From: Lachnospiraceae bacterium
GTDB taxonomy: Bacteria > Bacillota > Clostridia > Lachnospirales > Lachnospiraceae
Direction: 5' to 3'
Assembly: GCA_024691425.1 (NCBI GenBank)
Contig: JAILNQ010000023.1
Coordinates: forward strand, 1-64,000
Length of the DNA stretch: 64,000 nt
Part shown: positions 15,439 to 25,431 of the stretch, piece after piece
How the letters are laid out: every line of letters begins with the position of its first letter
How positions within the stretch are numbered: the stretch's first letter is position 1
The notes under the pieces: generated by a model
What the model was told of the DNA's origin: nothing
Databases searched by the model: none
What the model saw: the letters and a program-made list of their open reading frames with translations, nothing else
Translations under genes and position numbers: made by a program

Positions 15439-16815
15439 TCAGAAGCGGAAATACAGGAACGGATTATAGCCCATATCCGCTAAGCTGCAGATGCACGCGA
15501 AAAACAGGACCGACAGTATCGCAACCCCCGCCGGTTTTCTTTTTATCCTCTCGAACCGTTCAGATACAAACGGTGCTGAAAGAATGCATCCGATAATGAT
15601 CACGGCGCCGTAATTTCTCATATAATAAAGCACATCCGTGCATGCGCTAAAGCTCGGAAACGATACAAGCGCCTTTGCATAAGTGCCGAGTTTGGCAAAA
15701 TCGGTTATGGCGAAAATCATCCACGACAGCGCTATGAAAACGAGTGAATATATTCTCGCGATGACAGGATGTTTTTCGAGGAATGCAAGCAGGAATGATT
15801 TTTCGAGTGAAAGGAACACGAAGAAGAAAAGCCCCCAGCAGATGAAGTTCCATCCTGCCCCGTGCCAGAATCCTGTCAGGAACCAGACAATGAATAGGTT
15901 TACATAAGTTCTGATCTTCCCCTTCCGGTTTCCGCCGAGAGGTATGTATACGTATTCCCGGAACCACCCTGAAAGCGTCATATGCCACCTTCTCCAGAAT
16001 TCAGTAAGTGACTTAGAAACATACGGATGATTGAAGTTGCGGGGTATCGAAAAGCCGAGCATTTTCCCGAGGCCGATAGCCATAAGGGAATACCCGTTGA
16101 AATCAAAATAAATCTGAAGGGTGAACGCTACCGCACCGAGCCATGCGAGCGGCATGGATATGTTCTCATAGCCTATCGACTCAAGGTCGTTCCAGAGCGC
16201 GCCGACAGAATTAGCGACAAGGACCTTTGATGCAAGTCCGAGTATGAAGGTCGCGATACCGTCCGATACATCTTCCATGGTGATGCGGCGGCTGTGCAGC
16301 TGCTCGCTCACCTGCGAATACACAACTATCGGACCGGCTATGAGCTGAGGGAACATCACGAGATAAGTGCCGAGAGTCAGCGGACTGTGCTCCGCCTTGA
16401 TCTTCCCGCGGTAAAGATCTATGACATATGAAGCGATCTGGAACGTGTAGAAGCTTATGCCGAGCGGAAGCGTAAGATGCAGATCGCTTATGCTGCTTCC
16501 GAAAATCCCGTTGATGTTCGATACGAAAAATCCGGTGTATTTGAAAACGAAAAGCATTCCGAAATCAAACACCATAGATGAGATGAAAATGATTTTCGAT
16601 AAGGTCCCCTCTGTTTGCTCTATCCCGATCCCGGCCAGGTAATTTACAAGTATCGAAATGAATATGAGAATGAGATATACGGGCTCACCCCATGCATAAA
16701 AAACAATACTGCCTAAAAAAAGCACAGTATTGCGCAGTTTCGCGGGTACAAGCCAGTAAACCGCGAAAAAAACCGGTATGAACCAGAATATGAACAGAAG
16801 ACTAGAAAAAACCAT
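15439..16815 (-). CDS. MBOAT family O-acyltransferase (AlgI/DltB-like)
   Basis: A 458-residue polytopic membrane protein thought to pass acyl groups across the membrane for surface-polymer modification. Typical start MVFSSLLFIFWFIPVFFAVY, then about 11 membrane segments; conserved segments FEFWRRWH-like (LTEFWRRWHMTLSGWF) and FLTGFWHGAGWNFICWG carry the invariant His residues. ATG at 16815 is chosen because it matches the family N-terminus; the frame to 16860 overlaps glyA. It starts 7 bases after the glyA stop with no clear ribosome site, suggesting coupling or read-through from glyA. Confidence 0.92.
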   Translation of the reverse strand: MVFSSLLFIFWFIPVFFAVYWLVPAKLRNTVLFLGSIVFYAWGEPVYLILIFISILVNYLAGIGIEQTEGTLSKIIFISSMVFDFGMLFVFKYTGFFVSNINGIFGSSISDLHLTLPLGISFYTFQIASYVIDLYRGKIKAEHSPLTLGTYLVMFPQLIAGPIVVYSQVSEQLHSRRITMEDVSDGIATFILGLASKVLVANSVGALWNDLESIGYENISMPLAWLGAVAFTLQIYFDFNGYSLMAIGLGKMLGFSIPRNFNHPYVSKSLTEFWRRWHMTLSGWFREYVYIPLGGNRKGKIRTYVNLFIVWFLTGFWHGAGWNFICWGLFFFVFLSLEKSFLLAFLEKHPVIARIYSLVFIALSWMIFAITDFAKLGTYAKALVSFPSFSACTDVLYYMRNYGAVIIIGCILSAPFVSERFERIKRKPAGVAILSVLFFACICSLADMGYNPFLYFRF

Positions 16816-16822
16816 ATCTGAT

Positions 16823-18064
16823 CTACATGGTAAGAGGATACTTTGCCGTAAGCTCGTCAACTATCGCACGGGCCTTCACAACTCCATCCTTTCCTTCCTT
16901 AACAACGAATGCGATGGCTTCTGCGATGCGGTCCATGTCATCCGTATTCATTCCGCGGGATGTTACCGCGGGAGTTCCGAGCCTTATACCGCTCGTGACG
17001 AAAGGCTTCTGAGGATCGTTCGGAACCGTGTTCTTATTGGCGGTGATATGAGCCTCATCAAGAAGGCTCTCTATCTCCTTACCGGTAAGCTGCTGCGGAC
17101 GTAGATCAAGAAGCATCAGATGATTATCCGTGCCGCCCGATACGATTGAAAGACCTCTTGAAAGAAGTCCGTCGCAGAGAGCTTTAGCGTTCGCAACAAT
17201 ATTCTTTCCGTATTCCTTGAATTCAGGCGAAAGCGCCTCCTTGAAGCATACGGCCTTCGCTGCTATTACATGCATAAGAGGACCTCCCTGGATTCCGGGG
17301 AAAACAGCCTTGTTGAAGTTGAACTTATCGGCAGCTTCCTGATTGCACATGATCATTCCGCCGCGGGGACCGCGGAGAGTCTTATGCGTCGTTGTCGTTA
17401 CGACATCTGCATAAGGGAACGGACTTTCATGCATTCCTGTCGCAACAAGTCCCGCGATGTGCGCGATGTCGACCATCATGTAAGCGCCGACCTTGTCACA
17501 TATCTGTCTGATGCGCTTAAAATCGATCGCTCTTGCATATGCGCTCGCACCCGAAAGGATCATCTTCGGCTTGCACTCGAGCGCGATACGCTCCATCTCA
17601 TCATAATCTATGAATCCGTCGTCATTGACGCCGTAATGAACGCAGTTGAAGTATTTTCCCGAAATATTCACCGGTGAACCATGTGAAAGATGTCCGCCGT
17701 GATCGAGGTTCATGCCCATGAACGTATCTCCGGGCTCTAACATAGCGAAGAACACTTCCATGTTAGCCTGTGCTCCCGAATGAGGCTGAACGTTGACGTA
17801 ATCGCAGCCGAAAAGCTTCTTTGCACGTTCTCTGGCAAGCTCTTCAACAACATCGACGCATTCGCATCCGCCGTAATATCTCTTGCCCGGATAGCCTTCA
17901 GCGTATTTGTTCGTAAGAGGGCTTCCCATTGCCGCCATAACGGCCGTGCTTACCCAGTTCTCAGAAGCTATCAGCTCTATATGGCTGTTCTGTCTGGCCA
18001 TCTCGGCCTCTATCGCTTCTGCAACCTCAAGGTCAACTGCTTTTACATCATCAAGTGAATACAT
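16823..18064 (-). CDS. glyA: Serine hydroxymethyltransferase
   Basis: A 413-residue PLP enzyme that interconverts serine and glycine while charging tetrahydrofolate with a one-carbon unit. Clear marks: [40 protein letters not shown], and the PLP lysine in [18 protein letters not shown] at 18064 has AAAGGA 9 bases upstream; the in-frame start at 18082 is not better supported. It heads the run glyA–MBOAT–DHHW–SGNH. Confidence 0.96.
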   Translation of the reverse strand: MYSLDDVKAVDLEVAEAIEAEMARQNSHIELIASENWVSTAVMAAMGSPLTNKYAEGYPGKRYYGGCECVDVVEELARERAKKLFGCDYVNVQPHSGAQANMEVFFAMLEPGDTFMGMNLDHGGHLSHGSPVNISGKYFNCVHYGVNDDGFIDYDEMERIALECKPKMILSGASAYARAIDFKRIRQICDKVGAYMMVDIAHIAGLVATGMHESPFPYADVVTTTTHKTLRGPRGGMIMCNQEAADKFNFNKAVFPGIQGGPLMHVIAAKAVCFKEALSPEFKEYGKNIVANAKALCDGLLSRGLSIVSGGTDNHLMLLDLRPQQLTGKEIESLLDEAHITANKNTVPNDPQKPFVTSGIRLGTPAVTSRGMNTDDMDRIAEAIAFVVKEGKDGVVKARAIVDELTAKYPLTM

Positions 18065-18121
18065 ATTTTTCCGTCCTTTCATGACAATTGGCGCACCGCC
18101 TATGATTATATAAGAATTATC

Positions 18122-18625
18122 CTACCTGCGCAACCTGCTGCTTTCATATTTTTCTCTCGCCTTTAATGCGCGCAGAAGCTCAGCATATTTTTCCTCTACG
18201 GTTCCTTTCACATCAAGGTCGAGAGATGTCGCAACATAATCGAGCATCGCGTCATCTGACGCCTTGCGCATGTCGTAGAACCTGTCAAGCTTATCCGAAA
18301 TAGTATCCGCATCAAGAAATGCCTCAAGAAGCGGGTTGAGTTCTCCCTCCGAAGAAACGGCTCCGTTCTTTCCTTCAAGCCCCGAAAGATCATCTTCCGT
18401 GCAGAGAGTGAACCTGTATTTGTCCTTAACATCGGGATACTTCTTCCTGTCAACTTCGCTAAGGAACATATCAAGAGGCCTTGCGTATGATTTTTCCTCT
18501 GTATCGTCCCTTTTGTATATTACGAGCGCCTCACCCGTTTCAGAATGAACCGCGACCGTTATGATCCTGTAGATGTTGCCCTTGAAATGCCTGTATACCT
18601 GGCCGGGCCTTGGCATGTCTCTCAT
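18122..18625 (-). CDS. DUF1653-domain protein
   Basis: A 167-residue cytoplasmic protein whose first 60 residues match DUF1653 (RPGQVYRHFKGNIYRIITVA, HSETGEALVIYKRDD). Function is unknown; the fold is small and beta-rich. The C-terminal 100 residues are helical and may be specific to this group. The gene lies 57 bases upstream of glyA on the same strand, possibly in the same unit. Confidence 0.85.
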   Translation of the reverse strand: MRDMPRPGQVYRHFKGNIYRIITVAVHSETGEALVIYKRDDTEEKSYARPLDMFLSEVDRKKYPDVKDKYRFTLCTEDDLSGLEGKNGAVSSEGELNPLLEAFLDADTISDKLDRFYDMRKASDDAMLDYVATSLDLDVKGTVEEKYAELLRALKAREKYESSRLRR

Positions 18626-18652
18626 TGAAGCCTCCGATCATCTGCTAATGAA

Positions 18653-18676
18653 AAGGCAGCGGCTAGCCGCTGCCTT
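18653..18676 (-). terminator. Terminator after the chemoreceptor gene
   Basis: A perfect 24-base palindrome (arms AAGGCAGCGGCT / AGCCGCTGCCTT), 27 bases past the stop, followed on the minus strand by TTTT. Confidence 0.85.
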
Positions 18677-18702
18677 ATGCTCTGAAATAAAAGTCTCTGT
18701 CA

Positions 18703-20367
18703 TCAGAAAGTGAATTCTCCGACCGCTCTTACGAGATTGTTTGCAATGTCGTTCATTCCGTCGGAATTGCCGCTGATCGTCCTGATGTTTGAAGCGATGT
18801 TCTCCATTGAAGCGGTAACCTCTTCGGTGCTTGCCGCGTTCTCCTGAGATATCGCCGACAGATCGCTGACGTTCTCGATGATCGTTGCCTTGATGCTCTC
18901 GAGGCTCTCAGTCTGTGAGGAGATTCCTCTGATATCGGCAACAGAATTTGTGATCTCTGTATTGAGGACATCGAATCTCTTCTTCGTCTCAACGAGAATG
19001 TTCTGCTCTTCGTTGATAGCTTCTTCAACTGACTCTGAAGCGAGAACACTCTGTTCGGACTGCTTCGTGAGCTCATCGATGATGGCTCTGATCTCTGCAG
19101 TAGATTCTGCTGACTGATTTGCAAGATTTCCGATGCTCTCAGCAACAACTGCGAAGCCCTTGCCCATCTCACCTGCTCTTGCAGCCTCGATCGAAGCGTT
19201 AAGTGCAAGGAGGTTCGTCTGGCTTGCGATGTCGGTGATCATGCCGACCGCACTCGTGATCCTTGTGATAGCTTCGTTAGTATTGACAACCTGAGACTTG
19301 ATTCCTGCAACTGCATCCTTCGTCGTGGCAGATGACTTCTCGAGGTTCGTGATGTAGCCATATGCCTCATTGTTAGCCTGCTGCATCGTTGATGAAGAAT
19401 TGGAAAGCGTATCTACTGATTCTACAACGTTGTTGATGAGTCCGCCCATCTCCATAACTTGTTCGTTTATGTTCTGGACGTTCTGTGCCATCGATGTTGC
19501 ACCGTCTGCAAGCTCTGCAACAGCCGAGCTTACCTGATCTGTAGCTGCATTGCTCTGTTCCGCAAGATCCGCAACATCGCTTACTCTTGTAGCGAGATCG
19601 TTCGCCTGGCTGTTTATGCTTCCGAGCATTCCGCTTATGTTCTCTCTCAGTCCATGGTAAGACTGGATCAGGCTGTATGTCTCGGCGATCATTGACTCTG
19701 CTTCATTCTCAACCGTAAAGTCACCCTTTGCGATCGTCTCAAGACTGTCTGCCGTCTCTCTCAGCGGATTAGATATCTTCTTGGAAATGAGCAGAACGAG
19801 AACAACGAAAACTGCGATCAGTATAAGTGCGCAGATTACCGAAATAAGGATGATCTGGTTCCTTGCTGCAACGACGTCGGCTCTCGGCGTTCCGGCAAAT
19901 GACATACCGATTATCTGTCCGCTTGCGTCGCAGAGAGGAAGATATACAACGAAATAGTCCTTGCCTGCGACTTTCGTATTGTTATCTTTGAAAGTCTGTC
20001 CCTTGCTTACCGCAGGCCATATTCCCTCGGCAGCCTGCGTGCCCTCATTTCTCTGACCTTTGTCGTTAAGCACTGATGTGCAAAGACGCGTATCGCCTTC
20101 GAAGACAGTAAGGTCTACGTCATAGGGCTTAAGGCAGTCTATGTACTCCGCATCATATGCGATTTCCTCGGCACCTGCCTTGAGGTCATACTCCGTATAG
20201 TTCTTGAGTCCCTGCGCCGCAACGAGAAGCTGATCTTCTACCTTTGCCTCGAGGTTCTTGTTGACAAGAACTATCGCTACTACCGTCATGACTATAACCG
20301 CAGCAAAGAGCGGGATCATGCTGAAAAGCAGCAGCATCTTGTTCATGTTGAAAGATTTTTTCTTCAT
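18703..20367 (-). CDS. Methyl-accepting chemotaxis protein
   Basis: A 554-residue transmembrane receptor. TM1 is about residues 11-34, followed by an extracytoplasmic single-Cache-like sensor (about 35-170) and TM2 (about 173-197), then HAMP and a long coiled-coil signalling domain. The hairpin tip is recognisable as [28 protein letters not shown], with Met where Gln is usual. It would bind CheW/CheA; no other chemotaxis gene is in the window, so it is an orphan receptor here. Ligand unknown. A GGAGAG ribosome site precedes ATG. Confidence 0.93.
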   Translation of the reverse strand: MKKKSFNMNKMLLLFSMIPLFAAVIVMTVVAIVLVNKNLEAKVEDQLLVAAQGLKNYTEYDLKAGAEEIAYDAEYIDCLKPYDVDLTVFEGDTRLCTSVLNDKGQRNEGTQAAEGIWPAVSKGQTFKDNNTKVAGKDYFVVYLPLCDASGQIIGMSFAGTPRADVVAARNQIILISVICALILIAVFVVLVLLISKKISNPLRETADSLETIAKGDFTVENEAESMIAETYSLIQSYHGLRENISGMLGSINSQANDLATRVSDVADLAEQSNAATDQVSSAVAELADGATSMAQNVQNINEQVMEMGGLINNVVESVDTLSNSSSTMQQANNEAYGYITNLEKSSATTKDAVAGIKSQVVNTNEAITRITSAVGMITDIASQTNLLALNASIEAARAGEMGKGFAVVAESIGNLANQSAESTAEIRAIIDELTKQSEQSVLASESVEEAINEEQNILVETKKRFDVLNTEITNSVADIRGISSQTESLESIKATIIENVSDLSAISQENAASTEEVTASMENIASNIRTISGNSDGMNDIANNLVRAVGEFTF

Positions 20368-20501
20368 TCCCTCATTTCTCTCCTTCTTAAGTAAAATTTG
20401 GCTTTTCCGTGCTGATTCGGAAAATTACCCCCATACATCAGGTATTTTATCACAAAAATCCGCGCTATGCTATCAGTTTTGGGGATTTGGTCAAATTTTT
20501 A

Positions 20502-20510
20502 TGATATAAT
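20502..20510 (+). promoter_or_regulatory. Extended -10 promoter of holA
   Basis: TGATATAAT: an extended -10 with TATAAT at 20505-20510 only 6 bases before the holA ATG. No good -35 is seen at 17 bases, as often with extended -10 sites. Transcription would start at or next to the ATG. Confidence 0.65.
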
Positions 20511-20516
20511 GCAGCC

Positions 20517-21494
20517 ATGAAAGCTCTCAATGAAGAAATAAAAAAGGGAATCTACAAGAAAATATACGTCCTTTACGGGCCGGAAAGCTACAACCGCAAC
20601 CGTTTTAAAGATGTTCTGAAGAAGACATTCGTTACGGATGCTGACGAAATGAACTGTACGGTTTTCAGCGGAAAAGATACCGATGTCAATGAGGTCATCT
20701 CTCTTGCTGAAACCATGCCTTTCTTTTCGGAAAAGCGCGTTATAGTCGTTGACGGGTCCGGGTTTTTCGAGCAGAAATGCGAAGAGCTTGCCGATTTCAT
20801 ACCCGAAATTCCGGAGAGCACCTGCCTGATCTTCTCCGAGGAAAAGATCGATTCAAGGCTTGCGCAGACAAAAGCAGCAAAGGAATGCGGAACGATCGCC
20901 CAGTTTCTCCCTTTTTCACCTCGGGAGATGAAAGACTGGATCGTGAGGAGGCTCACAAAAGAACACCGCAAGATAACTTCATCCGCGCTCGAGATGTTCA
21001 TGTCCCGCACCGGCGATGACCTTATGCAGGTTTCCAACGATCTGGAGAAAGTCATATCATATACTTTCGGAAGGGACGCCATATATCCTGAAGATGTCGA
21101 TGCTGTATGTCCGGAGCCTGCGCAGGATCGGATTTTCCAGATGATCGATGCGATCATCGCGCATAATCTTAAAAGAGCATTCTCGCTTTACAGAGATCTT
21201 CTTAAGCTCCACAGCGAACCGCGGTCGATACTCGCGCTCTTGCGGGAACAGTACAGGCTGATGTTCCATCTTATGTGCATGAGCGATGAGGGTGCGAGCA
21301 TCAAGGATATGTCCGAGGCTCTTTCTGTCAGCGACAAAAGGGCCACAATGGCATTGTCAGCCGCAAGAAAGAGTAGTAAAATCAGATTGTCATCCGGCAT
21401 AGAAAAATGTGCCGGCACCGATGAGCGGATCAAGAACGGACTCATCGATGAAACGATCGGAGTTGAAACACTCATAGCAGAACTATGTATATAG
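20517..21494 (+). CDS. holA: DNA polymerase III delta subunit
   Basis: A 325-residue clamp-loader subunit that opens the beta ring. It has the typical start MKALNEEIKKGIYKKIYVLYGPE, an acid-rich ATPase-like domain without a working Walker A, the GDDLMQVSNDLEKVISY helix region and a C-terminal collar (SEPRSILALLREQYRLMFHL). No ribosome site precedes the ATG and the -10 box is 6 bases away, so the mRNA is probably leaderless. The next gene follows by 12 bases with AGGAGG. Confidence 0.9.
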   Translation: MKALNEEIKKGIYKKIYVLYGPESYNRNRFKDVLKKTFVTDADEMNCTVFSGKDTDVNEVISLAETMPFFSEKRVIVVDGSGFFEQKCEELADFIPEIPESTCLIFSEEKIDSRLAQTKAAKECGTIAQFLPFSPREMKDWIVRRLTKEHRKITSSALEMFMSRTGDDLMQVSNDLEKVISYTFGRDAIYPEDVDAVCPEPAQDRIFQMIDAIIAHNLKRAFSLYRDLLKLHSEPRSILALLREQYRLMFHLMCMSDEGASIKDMSEALSVSDKRATMALSAARKSSKIRLSSGIEKCAGTDERIKNGLIDETIGVETLIAELCI

Positions 21495-21506
21495 GAGGAC
21501 CAGAAA

Positions 21507-21869
21507 ATGTCAGATTTTACAGACAAGCTTGAAGATGCCATTAATACAGTGGCAGATAAAGCAAGGGAATACGGTGAAGTCGCAAGGCTACAGGCTCTCA
21601 TCAAAGCAGAAGAAGCAAAGAAACAGAAATACTATTACCAGCTCGGAAAGAAGTATTATGAACTCTATAAGGACGCTCCGGCATCTGACATTTCAGAGCT
21701 CATGAGCAAGCTCGTAGCGGCGGACGAGAAGATCGCCGACTACAAGGAAGACCTCAAGGTCGCTGCCTCAAAGGAAGAAGCAGATGAGGAAGCAGATGCG
21801 GCCTCTGAGCCTGAAACTGATGCTCCCGCCGAGGAATACGATGATTCATTTACCGAAAGCGGTGACTGA
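21507..21869 (+). CDS. Small coiled-coil protein with acidic tail, unknown function
   Basis: A 120-residue protein with a helical N-terminal region (DKLEDAINTVADKAREYGEVARLQ), a coiled-coil core and a Glu/Asp/Ala tail of about 35 residues. No cysteines or membrane helix. It follows holA by 12 bases with a good AGGAGG site and precedes a terminator, so it is a two-gene unit with holA. I do not recognise a characterised family. Confidence 0.75.
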   Translation: MSDFTDKLEDAINTVADKAREYGEVARLQALIKAEEAKKQKYYYQLGKKYYELYKDAPASDISELMSKLVAADEKIADYKEDLKVAASKEEADEEADAASEPETDAPAEEYDDSFTESGD

Positions 21870-21921
21870 ATTATAAACGTTGACCGAACCGAAACCGGTG
21901 ACTGGGCAGTTCATTAAGAAT

Positions 21922-21960
21922 AAAAAGAAGGTCCGGATAATGCATCCAGACCTTCTTTTT
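21922..21960. terminator. Bidirectional terminator between holA unit and SGNH gene
   Basis: AAAAAGAAGGTC...GACCTTCTTTTT with a short loop. Runs of A on one side and T on the other make it work in both directions, between converging genes ending at 21869 and 22006. Confidence 0.9.
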
Positions 21961-22005
21961 CAAAAGAGAATTCTGACTTAAGGCTTCTTACTTTCTTAAG
22001 ACTTC

Positions 22006-23277
22006 TTACTTGCCTGAATCGGACAGGATCGAAGGACCCTCGCTTATAGAGAGCAGCATCTTCGGACCAAAAACTGTAAGTGATTCAACATCTTCCTTCG
22101 CAAGAACTGAATGCATGAGCGTTACCTCATCCGGCACGTTCAGAAGCTCATAACGTCTTCTTTCATTCTCCGCAGCTTCCGCCTCACGCTTTGCCTGCAT
22201 TCTCTCTTCAAAAAGCTTCTGCTTCTTCTCTTCCATTTTCTTCATATTCTTTTCATATCTCGAACGTGTTTCAGCAATTTCCTGCTCACGCTCCTTCGCA
22301 CGCGCTACAGACTTCGCCATAAGATATGAAGCTATGTACTGCTTTACCGTGTTCGCCCAGATCTCGTATGCTTTGTTATTAAGATGCACGCTTCCGTCCG
22401 AGCACAGAGACCCCGAAAGGTATCCCGTTCCATCCATCATCGGCGTAGCTATGTCGACATAGTACATGTTCGGGAACATGTCGCAGTATCCCCTCATGTA
22501 TGCATTGAAAGCCGTGATTTTCTCATTGCTCACGTTGCTTCCGGGTCTTGATGGCGTGCAGCTTTCGATGAAGATCGTTACTCCGGGATTTTCGGTCATG
22601 ATCCCGAGAAGATACTGCTGATATTTCTTGTATGCATTCTCGGCTCCTGATGAACCGACAAGATCATTGGTCCCCATGCAGATGAAGACGTTTTCTGCGC
22701 CGCACGCCTTTACTGCATCTTTCGCCTGCATAGACACCCCGTTGACTCTCGGGATGTACTTTGAATTGCGCGCGGCGTCATTTCCGAACGAATAGCATAC
22801 CCTTGTCAGCATCGTCGCATTTCCGAGCGGTATTTTCTTATTTGCGTTGTTGTACATCGTAAGACCCTCGCCGACTGAATTGCCGATGAACGCCGACTTG
22901 GCGAGGAAAAGATAAACAGGATCTGTAACAGCCGGATCTGGTGCCGCAGGAACTTCAGGAACAGGAGCAGCAGGAACAGGAGTTACCACAGCTGCAGGCT
23001 CTGTTGCGGCAGGAATCACGGGAGTTTCCGGAACAGGAACAACCGGAATCTCAGGCGCGGGAACCGCAGGAGTCTCCGGAACAGCTGCGGGGACCTCAGG
23101 CACAGGAGCTCCAGGTAAAGGTACAAGCGAAGGATCTGTTTCCGCCGGAAGCTGCATAACCGCAAGAGGATCCGTCGCCGGAAGCTCCGTTGCAAACACA
23201 GATGTCGTAAATGCTATGGCCAGCAATCCGGCCATGCAAACCCTGATACTCTTTTTGATCATTGATTTCTTATTCAT
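22006..23277 (-). CDS. Secreted SGNH hydrolase with Pro/Val-rich linker and coiled-coil tail
   Basis: A 423-residue exported protein. A signal peptide (IRVCMAGLLAIAFTTSVFA) is followed by about 80 residues of Pro-Val-Ala-Glu repeats (PVPEVPAA, VPETPAVPAPEI), probably a wall-spanning linker. The SGNH domain (about 130-320) has block I as GNSVGEGL (Asn for Asp, Ser kept), GTNDL, and SDGSVHLN with the Asp-His pair. A charged coiled coil (about 322-378) and a short tail end it. ATG at 23277 lies 1 base after the stop of the radical SAM gene and overlaps its ribosome context, so translation is probably coupled. Confidence 0.85.
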   Translation of the reverse strand: MNKKSMIKKSIRVCMAGLLAIAFTTSVFATELPATDPLAVMQLPAETDPSLVPLPGAPVPEVPAAVPETPAVPAPEIPVVPVPETPVIPAATEPAAVVTPVPAAPVPEVPAAPDPAVTDPVYLFLAKSAFIGNSVGEGLTMYNNANKKIPLGNATMLTRVCYSFGNDAARNSKYIPRVNGVSMQAKDAVKACGAENVFICMGTNDLVGSSGAENAYKKYQQYLLGIMTENPGVTIFIESCTPSRPGSNVSNEKITAFNAYMRGYCDMFPNMYYVDIATPMMDGTGYLSGSLCSDGSVHLNNKAYEIWANTVKQYIASYLMAKSVARAKEREQEIAETRSRYEKNMKKMEEKKQKLFEERMQAKREAEAAENERRRYELLNVPDEVTLMHSVLAKEDVESLTVFGPKMLLSISEGPSILSDSGK

Positions 23278-23278
23278 T

Positions 23279-24094
23279 TTACACATTCCCCAGAAAGACA
23301 TTTTTTATTTTTTTTCTTGCTATATCTCTGAACCTGCGGAGCGTATTGATGTCCGTAGGAGCGGCAGATCTCATGTTTCCCGCCGGGAAAAATCTCGTGA
23401 TGTGAAGCGGGATGTTCCTGTCTGTTTTTGCGATGAAATCAACGATCTCGCTGAAATCATCCTCATCATCATTGAAACCGGGCACAACGAGCGTAGTCAG
23501 TTCAACATGCCTGCCATACGTGCGGATGCTTCTTATATTATCGCATATCAGGGACATGTCCCCGCCGATCTTTTCATATTTTGAGGCCACGCCCGTTTTT
23601 AGATCGATATTGTAAGCATCGATGAAACGCATCAGTTCATCGGAACGCTTGCGCGAAAGCATGCCGTTCGTGACCATCACATTCACCAGTTTATTTTCCG
23701 CTGCAAGCCGCGCTGAGTCAATAACAAATTCAAATCCGACCGAAGGTTCATTATAAGTATACGCGATTCCGATGTTCCCTCTGCTCCTCGCACTGAGCGC
23801 CATTTCGACGAGTTCCGCAGGTGTCAGCGTATCTGCATCAACGTATCCTCTTGATATGGAGTCGTTCTGGCACCAGTCGCAGCGCATGTTGCAGCCGTAC
23901 GATCCGGCCGAAAGGATTTTCGACCCCGGGAAAAACATCGCGAGCGGCTTCTTCTCTATCGGATCGAGCGCGAGCGAAGTGACTTTTCCGTAATTGTCGC
24001 AGACTATCCTCCCGTCTTTTTCGCTCCTCGCATGGCACAGCCCGATCGCGCCGTCAGTAAGATTGCAGTTATGGGAACAGTTGTCGCAGATCAT
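23279..24094 (-). CDS. amrS: AmmeMemoRadiSam system radical SAM enzyme
   Basis: A 271-residue radical SAM protein. The cluster motif is GCNMRCDWCQN (Cx3CxxC), with an extra N-terminal Cys-rich part (ICDNCSHNCNL...GLCHAR). Subfamily marks include YTYNEPSVGFEF and NIDLKTG. The reaction is not known to me; the family is defined by co-occurrence with MEMO and AMMECR1 proteins. ATG at 24094 overlaps the stop of the MEMO/AMMECR1 gene (ATGA), which supports this start over the longer frame to 24163. Confidence 0.9.
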   Translation of the reverse strand: MICDNCSHNCNLTDGAIGLCHARSEKDGRIVCDNYGKVTSLALDPIEKKPLAMFFPGSKILSAGSYGCNMRCDWCQNDSISRGYVDADTLTPAELVEMALSARSRGNIGIAYTYNEPSVGFEFVIDSARLAAENKLVNVMVTNGMLSRKRSDELMRFIDAYNIDLKTGVASKYEKIGGDMSLICDNIRSIRTYGRHVELTTLVVPGFNDDEDDFSEIVDFIAKTDRNIPLHITRFFPAGNMRSAAPTDINTLRRFRDIARKKIKNVFLGNV

Positions 24095-25404
24095 ACGTGC
24101 CTTTCTACCATGAATCTCTCGATCGAATATTTCTCCGAAGGATCGATTCCTCCCTTTCTGCAAGAGATGTCAAGCTGCTCTTCAACCGAATCGACTCCTT
24201 CAAGGTCCGGAAGAAGCAGTCCCCTCCTTCTGCCCGCGGTCACAATGACCCCGTATCTCTTTTCATCAAGCTCGGAAATCTCTGCAGCTTCGGGAGTTCC
24301 CATGACATCCACGGTATAGTCAAGATAAGGAAGCTCCTCTGCCGTAACGGGAGGAAATCTTGGATCCTCCGTTCCGGCACTTATCGCAAGAGCGCACGTC
24401 TCAGTAAGCGTATGCTCATATGCGGGAAGTATCGTTCCTATGCAACCTCTCAGCATTTTGTCCTTCTTTATACAGACGAACACTCCCGCCCTGTTCTTTC
24501 TGAGAAAATCAGGAAATTCCGACTTCTCATCGGCGGTAAGCTCTCTGCCGGTCTTTATATATTTCTCGAGCGATGCCTTCGCAAGACGCACGTACCAGTC
24601 CTCGCATCTGAAAATGCATATGCCGTATCCGACGCCGAACACGCCTTCATAGGACAGGAAATCCGGTGTTATTCTGTATCCGCTGAGCGCTCCGGCGAGC
24701 ATCATGAATCCGTGATATCCGCAGTTGGCCGACAGCTCATTCACCCTCCTATCGATTTTCGCGAAATCCTCGAGATTTCCGCTTTTCATGACAGAAGTCA
24801 CTGCTTCATCGAATTCAGGACCTTCCTTAATGAATCCGTAAGGTCCGTCTTTCCTGAGCTTATGTGAAAGGTCGCCGCTCGCAATGATAACGGCGCGCCT
24901 TCCGGTATGAGCTATCGCTCTCTCAATGAGGCGGCCCATTTCATATAATTCATCATCGTCGAAAAATGCAGGGGAAATGCGGACAATCCTGTACGGCGCT
25001 ATGGTTTGGCATTTATACTCCCGGTTTACATAATATAGCGGAACGACTGCTCCGTGGTCGATCTCGTCTGCTCCTTCCGAGGAATAAGCAATGGGAATAT
25101 CAGCTTCATCACATAGCCTTGCGATCTCATCTGAAAGCTCCGTATCATATCGATAGGTAACACTAGGCTCCGGCGCTCCGAACCTAGCCAGGTTTCCGAC
25201 ACCTTCCCTGCCTCTTGCCATATAATATGCATCCCTGTACATGATGCTGTGAGGAGAGATTATTACTATCGTTTCCGGATCGTACGATGCAAGATCCTTT
25301 GCGGCTTTAGCGAACGCATTCTCGGTTGCTTCGATTTTAGCGGTTTCCTCGCCGCCGACCTCATAGACCGCTATAGGCGGATGCGGCAGAATATATGCTC
25401 TCAT
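24091..25404 (-). CDS. MEMO–AMMECR1 fusion (AmmeMemoRadiSam system)
   Basis: A 437-residue two-domain protein. The N-terminal half is MEMO/extradiol dioxygenase (LigB)-like: PHPPIAVYEVGG, ISPHSIMYRDAYYM, DHGAVVPLYYV and IASGDLSHKL carry the metal- and active-site-type residues. The C-terminal half (about 270-437) is AMMECR1, with GVFVCIKKDKMLRGCIGTI and EDPRFPPVTAEELPYLDYTV. The two domains are separate proteins in many genomes. Function unknown; a link to modification of a small molecule or protein by the adjacent radical SAM enzyme is only inference. Confidence 0.92.
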   Translation of the reverse strand: MRAYILPHPPIAVYEVGGEETAKIEATENAFAKAAKDLASYDPETIVIISPHSIMYRDAYYMARGREGVGNLARFGAPEPSVTYRYDTELSDEIARLCDEADIPIAYSSEGADEIDHGAVVPLYYVNREYKCQTIAPYRIVRISPAFFDDDELYEMGRLIERAIAHTGRRAVIIASGDLSHKLRKDGPYGFIKEGPEFDEAVTSVMKSGNLEDFAKIDRRVNELSANCGYHGFMMLAGALSGYRITPDFLSYEGVFGVGYGICIFRCEDWYVRLAKASLEKYIKTGRELTADEKSEFPDFLRKNRAGVFVCIKKDKMLRGCIGTILPAYEHTLTETCALAISAGTEDPRFPPVTAEELPYLDYTVDVMGTPEAAEISELDEKRYGVIVTAGRRRGLLLPDLEGVDSVEEQLDISCRKGGIDPSEKYSIERFMVERHV

Positions 25405-25431
25405 GTTACCTCCAGAAAATAAAAGAAGGCG

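Noticed and set aside
24097..24867. 256-codon plus-strand frame opposite the MEMO-AMMECR1 gene
   Set aside because: Antisense to a conserved two-domain protein.
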